Positions 55,023-63,960 of a stretch of 64,000 nt of DNA are shown piece after piece. The stretch lies in the NCBI RefSeq assembly GCF_001025195.1, contig NZ_AP012325.1:1488001-1552000 (forward strand), given 5' to 3'. Under the pieces are notes generated by a model that saw only the letters and a program-made list of their open reading frames with translations, did not search any database and was not told the DNA's origin. The translations under genes and the position numbers were made by a program. Each line of letters begins with the position of its first letter. The first letter of the stretch is position 1. This DNA is from Bifidobacterium catenulatum DSM 16992 = JCM 1194 = LMG 11043 (GTDB taxonomy: Bacteria; Actinomycetota; Actinomycetes; Actinomycetales; Bifidobacteriaceae).

Positions 55023-56669
55023 TCAGTCGACGGGCTTCGTCTCGTCCGCCTCGTAGTCGAAGAAGTCGAAGTCGGCGGTCTTCTCGTGCAGAGCGGCGTC
55101 GGTGACGGCGATGCCGACCATAGTGCCGGTGAATTCGCCGTACTTGCAGTATTCGTCAGAGAAGGTGGTAGTGTCGAAATCCGGGCCAATCTTGGTCCAG
55201 TTCTCGCCATCATAACCCCACTCGAACCAAGTACGACGACCTTCGATATTCAAACGGAAATAGATCGGCTTGTCTTCCACAGCAACGCGAGTGTCAAGCA
55301 TTTCCGTCTTTTCACCGTTTTCGAGACGCACAATCGAAATCGCGCTGCCGCCAAGCGTCTGTGAATAATACTTGCGCAGGAAAATATTATTCATGTTGTC
55401 GTAGTAGATGGTCAAGCCAGCGCTGTGCTGGTAGACTTCCGGCTCGAACTCCATCTTCGTGGTGACGGTGGCGTACACGCTGGTGAGTTTGCGTGCGATC
55501 AGGCTCGTGCGGTTGAGCGATGCCAACGATTCCTCGCCGCGGATGCGCAGCCAACCGGGGCGTTCCGTCACGTTGGCGAAGGTGGTCGGCATCTGCCGCG
55601 GCGAATAATACCAGTTGCCGATCGCGCCGCCGTCGAAGTCGTCGTGCCCGGGAATCTCCGGCATCGGCGCATCCGGCAGATCCGGCTCTTCGACTTCGAG
55701 TTTGGCCAGATTGGAGCCGTCCGCCATGCGCAGCCAGCCGTCATTCGTCCATGTCATCTTCTGAATGGCGGTTTCACGGCCAAGCGTACAACGTAATTCC
55801 GGCACAAACGGACGGCTGGTCAGGTGCACAAGATATGTCTCGCCGTTCGGCAGATCCACGTAGGAGCCGTGCCCGGACTTCTGCAGCACGGAATCCGGGT
55901 TGAAATAGCGCGGCTTCAAATGATCGTCATCAGCACGCTCGTTTGACTCCTTCGGCTGCGAAGTGACGAGCGGACCATTCGGATCCGGCTCATACGGACC
56001 CCACACATTGCGGGAACGGCCCATGGTCACGGCATGGTTGTAGCCAGTGCCACCCTCGGCGCACATAATGTAATACCAGCCGTCACGCTTGGTCAGATGC
56101 GGAGCCTCAATGCAGCCACGATCAGTAGCGCCACGCCATATACGCTTCGGATAGCCAACCACATGCTTGGTTTCCGGATCATATTCCACACAGCAGATCA
56201 CGCCCGGCTTCTCATAGCCTTCACGGGTCTCCCACTCCAAGCTGACGATGTACTTCTTGCCATTGTCATCATGTAAAATGGACGCGTCGAAACCAGAAGA
56301 TGTCAGATATACCGGCTCGCTCCACGGACCTTCAATGCTCTTTGACTTAATCAGATAATTATTCACGTCGAAATAGCGTGCATTCATGGAGTTCATAACG
56401 CCGTAAATCACGTAAAACATGTCCTCTTCCTCACAATACGTGAGACATGGAGCCCAAATGCCCTTAGCGCTCGGCAGCTTGGTGAGGTTCGGCTTCGTAT
56501 CATCAGTAAGCACGTGGGTGAGCAGCTCCCAATGCTTCATATCCTTCGAATGGTAAATCGGAATACCCGGGAACCATTCGAATGTAGAGACAGCAACATA
56601 GTAGTCGTCGCCTTTACGGCAGATGGCCGGATCAGGATTGAAGCCTTTGAAGATCGGATTATGCAGCAT
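55023..56669 (-). CDS. GH43 beta-xylosidase / alpha-L-arabinofuranosidase
   Basis: A 548-residue GH43 enzyme with an N-terminal five-bladed propeller and a C-terminal beta-sandwich (from about residue 340). The catalytic triad is Asp13 in 'GFNPDPAIC', Asp128 in 'SGFDASILHDD' and Glu188 in 'CIEAPHL'. This layout is that of GH43 subfamily 11-like beta-xylosidases. It would release xylose or arabinose from imported xylo-oligosaccharides. It lies between the two GH5 genes on the same strand, 62 bp after the second. AAGGAACG precedes the ATG. Confidence 0.93.
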   Translation of the reverse strand: MLHNPIFKGFNPDPAICRKGDDYYVAVSTFEWFPGIPIYHSKDMKHWELLTHVLTDDTKPNLTKLPSAKGIWAPCLTYCEEEDMFYVIYGVMNSMNARYFDVNNYLIKSKSIEGPWSEPVYLTSSGFDASILHDDNGKKYIVSLEWETREGYEKPGVICCVEYDPETKHVVGYPKRIWRGATDRGCIEAPHLTKRDGWYYIMCAEGGTGYNHAVTMGRSRNVWGPYEPDPNGPLVTSQPKESNERADDDHLKPRYFNPDSVLQKSGHGSYVDLPNGETYLVHLTSRPFVPELRCTLGRETAIQKMTWTNDGWLRMADGSNLAKLEVEEPDLPDAPMPEIPGHDDFDGGAIGNWYYSPRQMPTTFANVTERPGWLRIRGEESLASLNRTSLIARKLTSVYATVTTKMEFEPEVYQHSAGLTIYYDNMNNIFLRKYYSQTLGGSAISIVRLENGEKTEMLDTRVAVEDKPIYFRLNIEGRRTWFEWGYDGENWTKIGPDFDTTTFSDEYCKYGEFTGTMVGIAVTDAALHEKTADFDFFDYEADETKPVD

Positions 56670-56731
56670 TGTCGTTCCTTAATGTTCTTGATATCACGCG
56701 TTGCTTTGTACGATTCTTGCGTCCGACGGAA

Positions 56732-57940
56732 TCACTTTTGGACGGGGAACCAGTTTTGGGCGATGCAGCGTCCAAGGTCCCATGCGTCCCAGCCGATCCA
56801 GCCGGGAGTGTTGACAGTGTCAGTGAGCAGCTTGTAGTTCCAGTAGTAGAAGCCGCTGCCCTTGCTCCATGCGGCGAGCTGGGATTCGGCTAGGCCCCGG
56901 TACAGCGAGCGCTTCTGTTCGGCGGTCAGGGTTTCGACCTGAGCCCCTTCCTCGCCGTTGAGCACGCTTTGGCCGCCGTGGGTGTCCACACCGCAGCCGA
57001 CGGAGTTGAACAGGCACCACTCCCCCACAATCACCGGGAAGTATTCGCTCATCTCGGCGATCATCGGCGCATAGGTATTCCTCACGAAGTCGTCGTAGCC
57101 CTCCGCTGTCTGCGGGCAACCCATCGTTTCGGCGGTCATGAGGTATTGGTGGGTATCGAGGACCACGTTCTTAAACTCGGGCGCGAGCTTGCCGTCGGGG
57201 CCGCGCATGAAGTCCTTCCACTGTTCGATGTCGAAACCGTCGTGGAACACCACGACTTTGTCGGTCGGCAACGCGCCCTTGTCAGCGTCGCGCAGACGGT
57301 GGTAGGCGGTGATGTAGAAGTTCTTGAGCCAGTCGAATGCGATCGGGCCGGTGCCTTCGGCGAGTTCCGGATCGACCGCCTTGTAGCGTTCGGTCACGTT
57401 CGCCATCGGCCAGCAGGTGGTGGTGTTCGGCTCGTTGATGATTTCGATGCCCATCAGCGCCCGACGATGGCCGTACCGCTTGGAGAGGCGTTCGAGCACG
57501 GACAGCACGAATTCGACTTCGTCGGGCAGCTGCGCCCACTTGCACACGCCGGAGATGCCGCCGTTGTCGAAGCCGTTTTGGCTCATCGGTGCGGTGTGCA
57601 GATCGATAAGGATGGTCAGGCCGTATTTCTCGGCCCAGTTGAAGGCCTTGTCGAGTTCGTCGATGCAGCCGATGAACGGCGCGCGGTCGCCGAAGATGAA
57701 GTACGGCACGGGGATGCGCACGGAGTTCAGTCCCCACGATTTGATGGTGGCGAAGTCGCGCTCGTTGATGTATTCGGCGCGGTGGGTCCTGATACGGGCC
57801 TCGTAGACGGCCGGATCAAGTTGCGTCGGCAGATAGTATTCGTCATCGGCAGTGGTTCCATCGAATAATGCCGGGTTCATCCACTTTTCCAGAACCAGCC
57901 AGTTACCCAGGTTCACGCCCTTGATGTAATTAAGGTCCAT
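56732..57940 (-). CDS. GH5 glycosidase, exo-beta-1,3-glucanase-like
   Basis: A 402-residue GH5 enzyme, paralogous to the one at 53601-54800. The acid/base is Glu170 in 'MGIEIINEP' and the nucleophile Glu307 in 'PVIVGEWC'. The start at 57940 has AAGGAG 5 bp upstream. No signal peptide. It is the first gene of the GH5-GH43 unit and lies just downstream of an 18-bp palindrome. It would cleave imported beta-glucosidic oligosaccharides; the exact linkage is unknown. Confidence 0.9.
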   Translation of the reverse strand: MDLNYIKGVNLGNWLVLEKWMNPALFDGTTADDEYYLPTQLDPAVYEARIRTHRAEYINERDFATIKSWGLNSVRIPVPYFIFGDRAPFIGCIDELDKAFNWAEKYGLTILIDLHTAPMSQNGFDNGGISGVCKWAQLPDEVEFVLSVLERLSKRYGHRRALMGIEIINEPNTTTCWPMANVTERYKAVDPELAEGTGPIAFDWLKNFYITAYHRLRDADKGALPTDKVVVFHDGFDIEQWKDFMRGPDGKLAPEFKNVVLDTHQYLMTAETMGCPQTAEGYDDFVRNTYAPMIAEMSEYFPVIVGEWCLFNSVGCGVDTHGGQSVLNGEEGAQVETLTAEQKRSLYRGLAESQLAAWSKGSGFYYWNYKLLTDTVNTPGWIGWDAWDLGRCIAQNWFPVQK

Positions 57941-57978
57941 ATGCACTCCTTCGTACGCTTTCAATCATATTTTTTATT

Positions 57979-57996
57979 ACTTAGTAATTACTAAGT
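57979..57996. promoter_or_regulatory. 18-bp palindromic operator of the GH5-GH43 unit
   Basis: ACTTAGTAATTACTAAGT is a perfect palindrome 39 bp before the GH5 start, in a TTTTTATT-rich promoter region. It is typical of a TetR-class dimer site; the TetR at 52918 is the nearest candidate regulator. Confidence 0.75.
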
Positions 57997-58150
57997 TAGA
58001 TGATAGTACATTTTTCTCCTCCCCGCAACTCGTCTCGGACATCTCTCCGAACCGCTGTCGCACTATTTCGCATAAAGCACCCTTTGCGAAAATCGTGGGA
58101 CCGACAATCAAAATCGTGCAGCAATTTCACAGAATCATGCGATTAATCAT

Positions 58151-58186
58151 AAGAAAAAAGCCTCTTTCTTGCGGGAAGAAAGAGGC
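58151..58186 (-). terminator. Terminator of the GH51 gene
   Basis: GCCTCTTTCTT and AAGAAAGAGGC form an 11-bp stem around 5 nt, with T6 following on the minus strand, 30 bp past the GH51 stop. Confidence 0.9.
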
Positions 58187-58214
58187 AACCTGCAGCCGGA
58201 GAGACGATTACTGC

Positions 58215-59771
58215 TTATCGCTGGCGAATCGTTACGTGCAAGGCACTCACCGAGGCAGCGGGCAACGTTACCGTCAGCTCGGCACCGCCGGCAGATTCGT
58301 GCACGCTCACGGCACTATCCACGTCCACGGCATGAGTGCGCACCAGATCCGAATGCTCCACTGTGTTGCAATCATGCGGATCTTCGGAAGCAAGCGTTTC
58401 CATCGAATCAACCTGAGCGCCGCACGGCAAATGCAGCCGCACTTCGGCACCATCGTTCATATGCGCATTGGTGAGATTAATCAGCAGCTGCGTGCCATCC
58501 TCATTACGTGACGCAAACGTATACACGGCAGAATCCTCGGAATCGTTACGCGCCACATCAAGTGCGGTCATGCCACGATGCGCCTTATACATCATGAACA
58601 CATCGTAGTTAGGCGTAAGGATGGTCCGATCGCCTTCAGTCAAGATCAGTGAGTTAAGCACATTGATGGTCTGCGCGTTACACGCCATGGTCACCTTGTC
58701 GCAATTACGCTGCAGCAGATCCAACGTAAGCGCGGTGGTGATGGCGTCACGCATGGTCACCTGCTGCTTGAGCGCAGGGCGTGCGAAGAATGCGGTCTTG
58801 TGCCAATTGCCCCATTCGCCGATGATTAGATCGACATGCGCGAGCTTGGAATCCATAGCCACCTCCGGCTCATGAATAAGCGCCAGGCCGTCATTCATCA
58901 AACGCCACTGATCACGCAGAATATCTTCAAGTTCGAGGCATCCCTCAATCACCGCATTCCAGCCGTCTTCATCGAACCGGGTGGGAGTGTCGGCATCGTT
59001 GTCCACATTCCAATTGTAGAAGTGCAGATCATAGCCGTCGATATTCGGCTGACGATATTCGGCAAGACCACGGAAGAAATCCTGGGTCCACTGCACGCGT
59101 TCGCGCGGCTTGTTGCCGTCAGGACCACTCGCAATAGCATACATTGGGGTCGGCGCGAACACATCGGTGGTGAAGCTCGGCATGGCGGATGCGAACCTGC
59201 GGTATTCATTGAGGTAGGTCCGCGGAGTCATGGTACCGCCGCCAGCCCACACTTCGTTGCCGATCCCCCAATATTTCACCCCGTAAGGTGCCTTATGGCC
59301 GTTAGCCTCACGTTCCTTGGCAAGATCAGTGGGCTGCGCACGATTGCAGTACTCCATCCAATCCTTCATTTCGGCGACTGTGCCGGAAAGCATGTTGATA
59401 TTGATCCACGGTTCAGCGCCGAGCATTTCACACAAACGCAGGAATTCGTCGGTGCCGAAGCTGTGATCGTCCAGCTCATAGGTGGCGAAATTCTCGTTGA
59501 AAGTGGTTTTACGTTCGCTTTGCGGGCCCACACCGTCACGCCAATGGTAGGTATCCGCATAGCATCCGCCCGGCCAGCGAATAACCGGCGGCTGCAATGC
59601 ACGCAAAGCATCCAATGTGGCCTTGCGGTAGCCACGCTCGTTTTCGATCGGGGAATCCTCTCCCACCCATAGACCTTCATCAATGCATTCGCCAAGGAAT
59701 TCAATGAATTGGCCATGCAGTTTCGGATCGATACGACCAATCGTACTGTTCGGGTCAATGCAGACAACCAT
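58215..59771 (-). CDS. GH51 alpha-L-arabinofuranosidase
   Basis: A 518-residue cytoplasmic GH51 enzyme: (alpha/beta)8 barrel plus a C-terminal beta-sandwich. The acid/base is Glu173 in 'YWGIGNEVWAGG' and the nucleophile Glu319 in 'DLIIGEWGNWHK'; 'IRWPGGCYADTYHW' is a family signature. It removes terminal alpha-L-arabinofuranosyl residues from imported arabino-oligosaccharides. It follows the MFS transporter gene by 156 bp with its own palindromic site between. Confidence 0.95.
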   Translation of the reverse strand: MVVCIDPNSTIGRIDPKLHGQFIEFLGECIDEGLWVGEDSPIENERGYRKATLDALRALQPPVIRWPGGCYADTYHWRDGVGPQSERKTTFNENFATYELDDHSFGTDEFLRLCEMLGAEPWININMLSGTVAEMKDWMEYCNRAQPTDLAKEREANGHKAPYGVKYWGIGNEVWAGGGTMTPRTYLNEYRRFASAMPSFTTDVFAPTPMYAIASGPDGNKPRERVQWTQDFFRGLAEYRQPNIDGYDLHFYNWNVDNDADTPTRFDEDGWNAVIEGCLELEDILRDQWRLMNDGLALIHEPEVAMDSKLAHVDLIIGEWGNWHKTAFFARPALKQQVTMRDAITTALTLDLLQRNCDKVTMACNAQTINVLNSLILTEGDRTILTPNYDVFMMYKAHRGMTALDVARNDSEDSAVYTFASRNEDGTQLLINLTNAHMNDGAEVRLHLPCGAQVDSMETLASEDPHDCNTVEHSDLVRTHAVDVDSAVSVHESAGGAELTVTLPAASVSALHVTIRQR

Positions 59772-59835
59772 GGTTTGCTCCTTTTGCCGTAGTGCTCACA
59801 TCTGCAACGTTCGTAATTCGTATGGTTCTTGTAGT

Positions 59836-59852
59836 TATTGTGCCGCACAATA
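59836..59852. promoter_or_regulatory. 17-bp palindromic operator upstream of GH51
   Basis: TATTGTGC-C-GCACAATA is a perfect palindrome with one central base, about 65 bp before the GH51 start, in the promoter region. Regulator unknown. Confidence 0.75.
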
Positions 59853-59861
59853 TATGCGAAA

Positions 59862-59904
59862 TGGCCGAAGATTCCAGGAGAGATAATGAAAGAATCTCCG
59901 GCCA
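59862..59904 (-). terminator. Hairpin between MFS and GH51 genes
   Basis: TGGCCGAAGATTC and GAATCTCCGGCCA pair with small mismatches, just past the MFS stop. The T-run is weak, so it may attenuate rather than fully stop transcription. Confidence 0.45.
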
Positions 59905-59927
59905 AGTTATTTCGAAAAGCGCCGACG

Positions 59928-61184
59928 CTACTTCACCTTTTTAATCATCAGAATGAAGATGCAGGCGAGCGCCACCATAATGATTGCCGTCGGGAACACC
60001 AGTCCGTACGAGCCGGTAGCTACCACAATGGCGGAGGTGACAATCGGGCCGACCATCTGACCGAGAGTAGTGGCAATGTTCAAAATGCCCAGATCCTTCC
60101 CGGCCTCTTCTTCATTCGGCAGAACGTCAACATTGAGCGCCTGATCGACGGAACCGTACATGCCGTAGCCGAAGCCACCGATGGCGGAGAAGAGAATCAT
60201 GCCCAACGCGTTGTGCATGAGCCATGGCAGAGCATAACCGATGGCGAGCAGCACGCTTGCGGCCACAACCGGAATCTTACGGCGACCGATTTTGTCGGAA
60301 ATCGGACCTGCGGAAAGCGCGGAAATCAGGGAGACAACCATCAGCACCAAGCTCATGGTAGAAATGGTGGCCGCGGAATCTTCAACACTTTGACCAATGT
60401 AGTCCTGCAGAATATACAGCTGGTAGTTGAGAATCATGTAGTAGCTGAACAGCAGCAGGGAACGGCCGATAAATGCCAGCCAGAAGTCGCGAGCGCCTTT
60501 GGTCGGCGGACGGAAGCTCATGATAATACCCTTGAAATCAACCTTTTCCTTAGGCATATCCTTGCTGGACTTTTCCTTCGGCCAGAAGACCACGGCAAGC
60601 ACACCGGAAAGACCCATAGCCACACCGGACACGATGAAGCCCGGGAGCTGCAGGGTGATGAACTGCGCACCAACAATCTGACCAAGAGCAGAACCGAACA
60701 ACGTACCTGCAGAGATAAATGCGGACATGGTGCCGCGCATATCTTCAGGAATACGGTCAGACAGAGATGCGATGACCGGTGCGATCATCATGTTCAGACC
60801 AACCATGGAAATGCAGTAGCTGATGCCAATGCTCACACCGTCCGGCAGAATGCCGATGAGGAACAGCGAAATGCCCGCAACAATGCCGCCCGATGCGATC
60901 CATGGCGTACGACGTCCGAAGATCGAGCGCGTACGGTCAGACATGTTGCCAACCACGAGGTTGGAAATCAGCGAAGCCAATGCCGTGGCCGAATTCAGCA
61001 CGCCGAAAATGGCGTCTTTGCTGTCGGGCGCGATATCAGCCAAACGCTGCGGCAGCAGCACTGCAGCAACGATCTGTAACGCCAGCATCCATGCGAACGA
61101 GAACACGAAGAACGCTACGCAGAAACGCGTTTTGTCGATTTTGGAAAGCTCGTTGGCATGTTCCGCAGGCCGTACGTCAGTCAT
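59928..61184 (-). CDS. MFS sugar-type transporter
   Basis: A 418-residue MFS protein with about 12 helices. 'LVVGNMSDRTRSIFGRRTPW' in the loop between helices 2 and 3 is the MFS/GPH signature. A regulator-like central loop lies near residues 195-215. The likely substrate is an arabino/xylo-oligosaccharide or beta-glucoside, judged only by the neighbouring GH51 and GH30 genes. AAGGAG precedes the ATG at 61184. A 31-bp palindrome sits between it and the divergent tetR gene. Confidence 0.9.
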   Translation of the reverse strand: MTDVRPAEHANELSKIDKTRFCVAFFVFSFAWMLALQIVAAVLLPQRLADIAPDSKDAIFGVLNSATALASLISNLVVGNMSDRTRSIFGRRTPWIASGGIVAGISLFLIGILPDGVSIGISYCISMVGLNMMIAPVIASLSDRIPEDMRGTMSAFISAGTLFGSALGQIVGAQFITLQLPGFIVSGVAMGLSGVLAVVFWPKEKSSKDMPKEKVDFKGIIMSFRPPTKGARDFWLAFIGRSLLLFSYYMILNYQLYILQDYIGQSVEDSAATISTMSLVLMVVSLISALSAGPISDKIGRRKIPVVAASVLLAIGYALPWLMHNALGMILFSAIGGFGYGMYGSVDQALNVDVLPNEEEAGKDLGILNIATTLGQMVGPIVTSAIVVATGSYGLVFPTAIIMVALACIFILMIKKVK

Positions 61185-61308
61185 GCTTGTCTCCTTATCT
61201 TTCTTTTTCAAAGTCAGCCCTCTACGTTTTTTGCCGAATCTTCAATGATCATGCAAACAACAGGCAAGAGAGGCGTTGTGTTGAAGTCAACTCTCATCGG
61301 CTTCGTCA

Positions 61309-61339
61309 GTTATCTTATATCTTAAAGATATAAGATAAC
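61309..61339. promoter_or_regulatory. 31-bp perfect palindromic TetR operator
   Basis: Arms GTTATCTTATATCTT (61309-61323) and its exact inverse (61325-61339) flank one A. It lies in the divergent MFS/tetR intergenic region. It is the longest perfect operator-like palindrome in the window and probably represses both genes. Confidence 0.85.
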
Positions 61340-61411
61340 AAATCGGCGTGTCGAGCAACGACCTACTTTCAAGCACAGCAATCAACCGCATAACCGCAAT
61401 ATCGAAACCAC

Positions 61412-62143
61412 ATGAAAACGCATGTGGACAGCGGCAATAGTATTCTTCAAATCAGTATGGAATCACAGGAAAACACATCAGCAAACAGCATCAAGAGCCG
61501 TCCAATCAACCAAAGAAAACGACTCTCCCCAGCGCAGCGACGAAAACAAATCACACAAGAAGCGGTAACCCTAATCACGCAATACGGGTCATACGGCTTC
61601 CCAATGCAAGCATTAGCCGATGCAGTTGGCATGACCCTGCCCGGACTCAACCATTACGTCAAAAACCGAGAAGAATTACTCTCATTGGTCATCGAAACGT
61701 TCTACGACTCCGAAGAAGGCAATGCCCACACGACATTGGGCGCAGCCATCAGCCACTGCGACCAAACAGATTCAGCAACCAAAGAACGCCGACATCTGCC
61801 CGGCACATTGCACGAAACCGTGCGCTTCAACGCCAAACGTCCCGAACTTGTCGCACTGTTCATGCGCCTCGCCATCGAAGCGTCCGATCCAGAACACCCA
61901 GCCCACGAGTTCTACCAGAACAGACACAATTCGATTTTGATCGACATGACCAGCGTGGACTGGGAACTACCGGAAGAATACCGCGATCCAGAACGCCTGC
62001 ATGACCTCATCGTCACCGCGTTCTTTGCCATGGACGGCGTGCAAATCCAGTCGTTAACCAATCCCAACGAATCCATGATGCAGCTATGGGAACGCGCAGA
62101 ACGCATCCTATTCCCCTCCCCCACATGGGACGGCTACCGCTGA
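61412..62143 (+). CDS. TetR-family transcriptional regulator
   Basis: A 243-residue TetR regulator with helix-turn-helix 'FPMQALADAVGMTLPGLNHYV' near residues 68-88 and a ligand domain ending 'LFPSPTWDGYR', as in the other TetR proteins of this window. Residues 1-45 are a Ser/Gln/Lys-rich extension. An ATG at 61457 is another possible start; neither has a clear ribosome site. Divergent to the MFS gene across a 31-bp palindrome. Confidence 0.88.
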   Translation: MKTHVDSGNSILQISMESQENTSANSIKSRPINQRKRLSPAQRRKQITQEAVTLITQYGSYGFPMQALADAVGMTLPGLNHYVKNREELLSLVIETFYDSEEGNAHTTLGAAISHCDQTDSATKERRHLPGTLHETVRFNAKRPELVALFMRLAIEASDPEHPAHEFYQNRHNSILIDMTSVDWELPEEYRDPERLHDLIVTAFFAMDGVQIQSLTNPNESMMQLWERAERILFPSPTWDGYR

Positions 62144-62175
62144 ACAGAGCGCAAACAAGCAAAGACACCGCAAAA

Positions 62176-62229
62176 GCAAAAAGGCGTTTGCCTGCGGCGA
62201 CCAGTAACCGATCACCATAGGCAAACGCC
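62176..62229 (-). terminator. Terminator of the GH30 gene
   Basis: GGCGTTTGCCT (62183-62193) and AGGCAAACGCC (62219-62229) form an 11-bp stem, with TTTTTGC following on the minus strand. It lies about 130 bp past the GH30 stop. Confidence 0.75.
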
Positions 62230-62359
62230 CCGCAACACAACACCGGCTTGCGAAGATGGCAGGAAGAGAAGGGAAACCTGCCATCCGGCATTCAACAAAC
62301 CGCTGCCACAACCAAGCCGACGCGTTACGCACACATTCGCATCAGCCAGGCAGCTCCCG

Positions 62360-63703
62360 TCAGTCCAGCACAAACGTGTTGAACGAACGCGGAGCAAGCG
62401 TCACCTTGATACCGCGATCGGCATTGCAAGGATCGGCAAATTCAAACGGACGCTCCTCTTCGAGAGCGTTCTGGGCCACCACCACAATGGTGCCATCCGG
62501 ATTACGGAACGCAATAGCCATCGAATTGAAATGACCCGTAGTGCCAAGCACATGCGCACCCGGCTTAACGAAATGCAAGAAATGACGCATCACATAATAT
62601 TCCGGATTACGGCGAACCTCATGCGTATCCGCAGTAATGGTGAACAGTGAATTCTGCCACCACCCCCACGTAGAATCCTGATCGTCAAGAATCATATTCC
62701 AATAAGTGTAAGCAGTCGCGCCATTACGCAAATAATGGTTGATCAAGTGGAAAATATACTCCGCATATTCCCACGTATTATCGCCCATACCGCATTCGGA
62801 TTCAGACTGAATCAGCTCGATTTCAGGCCAGGATTCATGCGTACGCGCAATACAGTTCTGGCCGGCCCACTGGTAAGCGATGCCCTTGATGTACTTGCGA
62901 GCGCCATCGTCGAACAGAATATTGTCGACAAAACGGTTGTAATTATTCAGCTTCATGCCGTAGCCGCCGGTCCACGCCATATCTTCCGGACCATTCAGCG
63001 TACCCAGCCAAATATCGGTGTCAAGACCAGCTTCGTCAAAAGCAGGTCCAAGATAATCGCGGATGAACACCTTGAGCGCTTCGGAATCCCACAATGCACT
63101 CGGGAACTTCTGATCGGCAAACACCTCATTCTGCACATGCAGCTGATTCACGGTAATGCCATGCTCGGCATAAGCTTGAATGTACTTGACGAAATACTTC
63201 GCATATGCCTTAAGATTCTCAGGCGTCTGCACCAAACGACCATAGTTATAAGCCTTCGGACGCTTCATCCATGTCGGCGGGCTCCACGGGCTGGAGAACA
63301 GTTGCATGTTCGGCTGCCATTCCTGCGCGCGATGAATATACGGAATCAGCGTCCGCTCATCATGTTCGACGGAGAAATGCTCCATCTCATAATCGCCGTC
63401 GGTCTCGTTATAGCTATACCAATGATCGGCGAAATCATTGGCACCGACCGGCGCACGATTGAAGGTGAAGTTCATCTCATCCGGGCTGAACAGTTCCTTG
63501 ATGATCTGATCACGTTCCTCTTCAGTAACCGTCTGCAGAGGAAGCCAGCCAAGCTCGTTGAAGCAGCCGCCGAAGCCACGCAATGCCTGATATTCATTGC
63601 CATCAAGCTGCAGATCGGAAGCGGAAGTGGCATGCGTGGATTCAATTTCGGATGATTTGTCGGCAAGCTTGTTGTCTTGCGTTGTCGCGATCCAAGTAGC
63701 CAT
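62360..63703 (-). CDS. GH30 glycosidase (subfamily 1-like)
   Basis: A 447-residue GH30 enzyme. The acid/base is Glu193 in 'LHVQNEVFADQ' and the nucleophile is Glu301 or Glu303 in 'LIQSESECG'; 'RGFGGCFNELGW' at residues 42-53 is the GH30 start motif. The C-terminal beta-domain ends 'LAPRSFNTFVLD'. No signal peptide. Known activities of this branch are beta-glucosidase, beta-1,6-glucanase and beta-xylosidase; which applies is not visible. AAGGACTTTCC precedes the ATG. Confidence 0.92.
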   Translation of the reverse strand: MATWIATTQDNKLADKSSEIESTHATSASDLQLDGNEYQALRGFGGCFNELGWLPLQTVTEEERDQIIKELFSPDEMNFTFNRAPVGANDFADHWYSYNETDGDYEMEHFSVEHDERTLIPYIHRAQEWQPNMQLFSSPWSPPTWMKRPKAYNYGRLVQTPENLKAYAKYFVKYIQAYAEHGITVNQLHVQNEVFADQKFPSALWDSEALKVFIRDYLGPAFDEAGLDTDIWLGTLNGPEDMAWTGGYGMKLNNYNRFVDNILFDDGARKYIKGIAYQWAGQNCIARTHESWPEIELIQSESECGMGDNTWEYAEYIFHLINHYLRNGATAYTYWNMILDDQDSTWGWWQNSLFTITADTHEVRRNPEYYVMRHFLHFVKPGAHVLGTTGHFNSMAIAFRNPDGTIVVVAQNALEEERPFEFADPCNADRGIKVTLAPRSFNTFVLD

Positions 63704-63806
63704 GGAAAGTCCTTAGTATTGTCGCTGATTCTTTGGATTTATATTTATTCGTTTTTTTGAGTTGTTTTTATTTGATTATTGGGATTTAGTTATCGATATT
63801 TAGTTT

Positions 63807-63834
63807 TTGAGATTGAATTATTGAGATTGAATTA
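63807..63834. repeat. Tandem 14-bp direct repeat upstream of GH30
   Basis: TTGAGATTGAATTA occurs twice in tandem (63807-63820, 63821-63834), about 105-130 bp before the GH30 start, within an A/T-rich region of similar short words. Confidence 0.8.
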
Positions 63835-63872
63835 TCGGCAACGCAATTTCATTTCAGTAAGCGCAAAAACCG

Positions 63873-63960
63873 CAGGACGCCGCGATAATCTATTCACGAC
63901 ACGCTCCAGGCCGCTCTAGCCAAGTCTTTACGGTCTTAAACAGATTATCGCGGCATCCTG
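63873..63960. repeat. Long inverted repeat with 19-bp arms
   Basis: CAGGACGCCGCGATAATCT (63873-63891) is repeated inverted at 63942-63960 with one mismatch around a 50-bp centre. A smaller CGTAACG/CGTTACG repeat follows at 63963-63982. No gene overlaps. The role is unknown. Confidence 0.8.
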
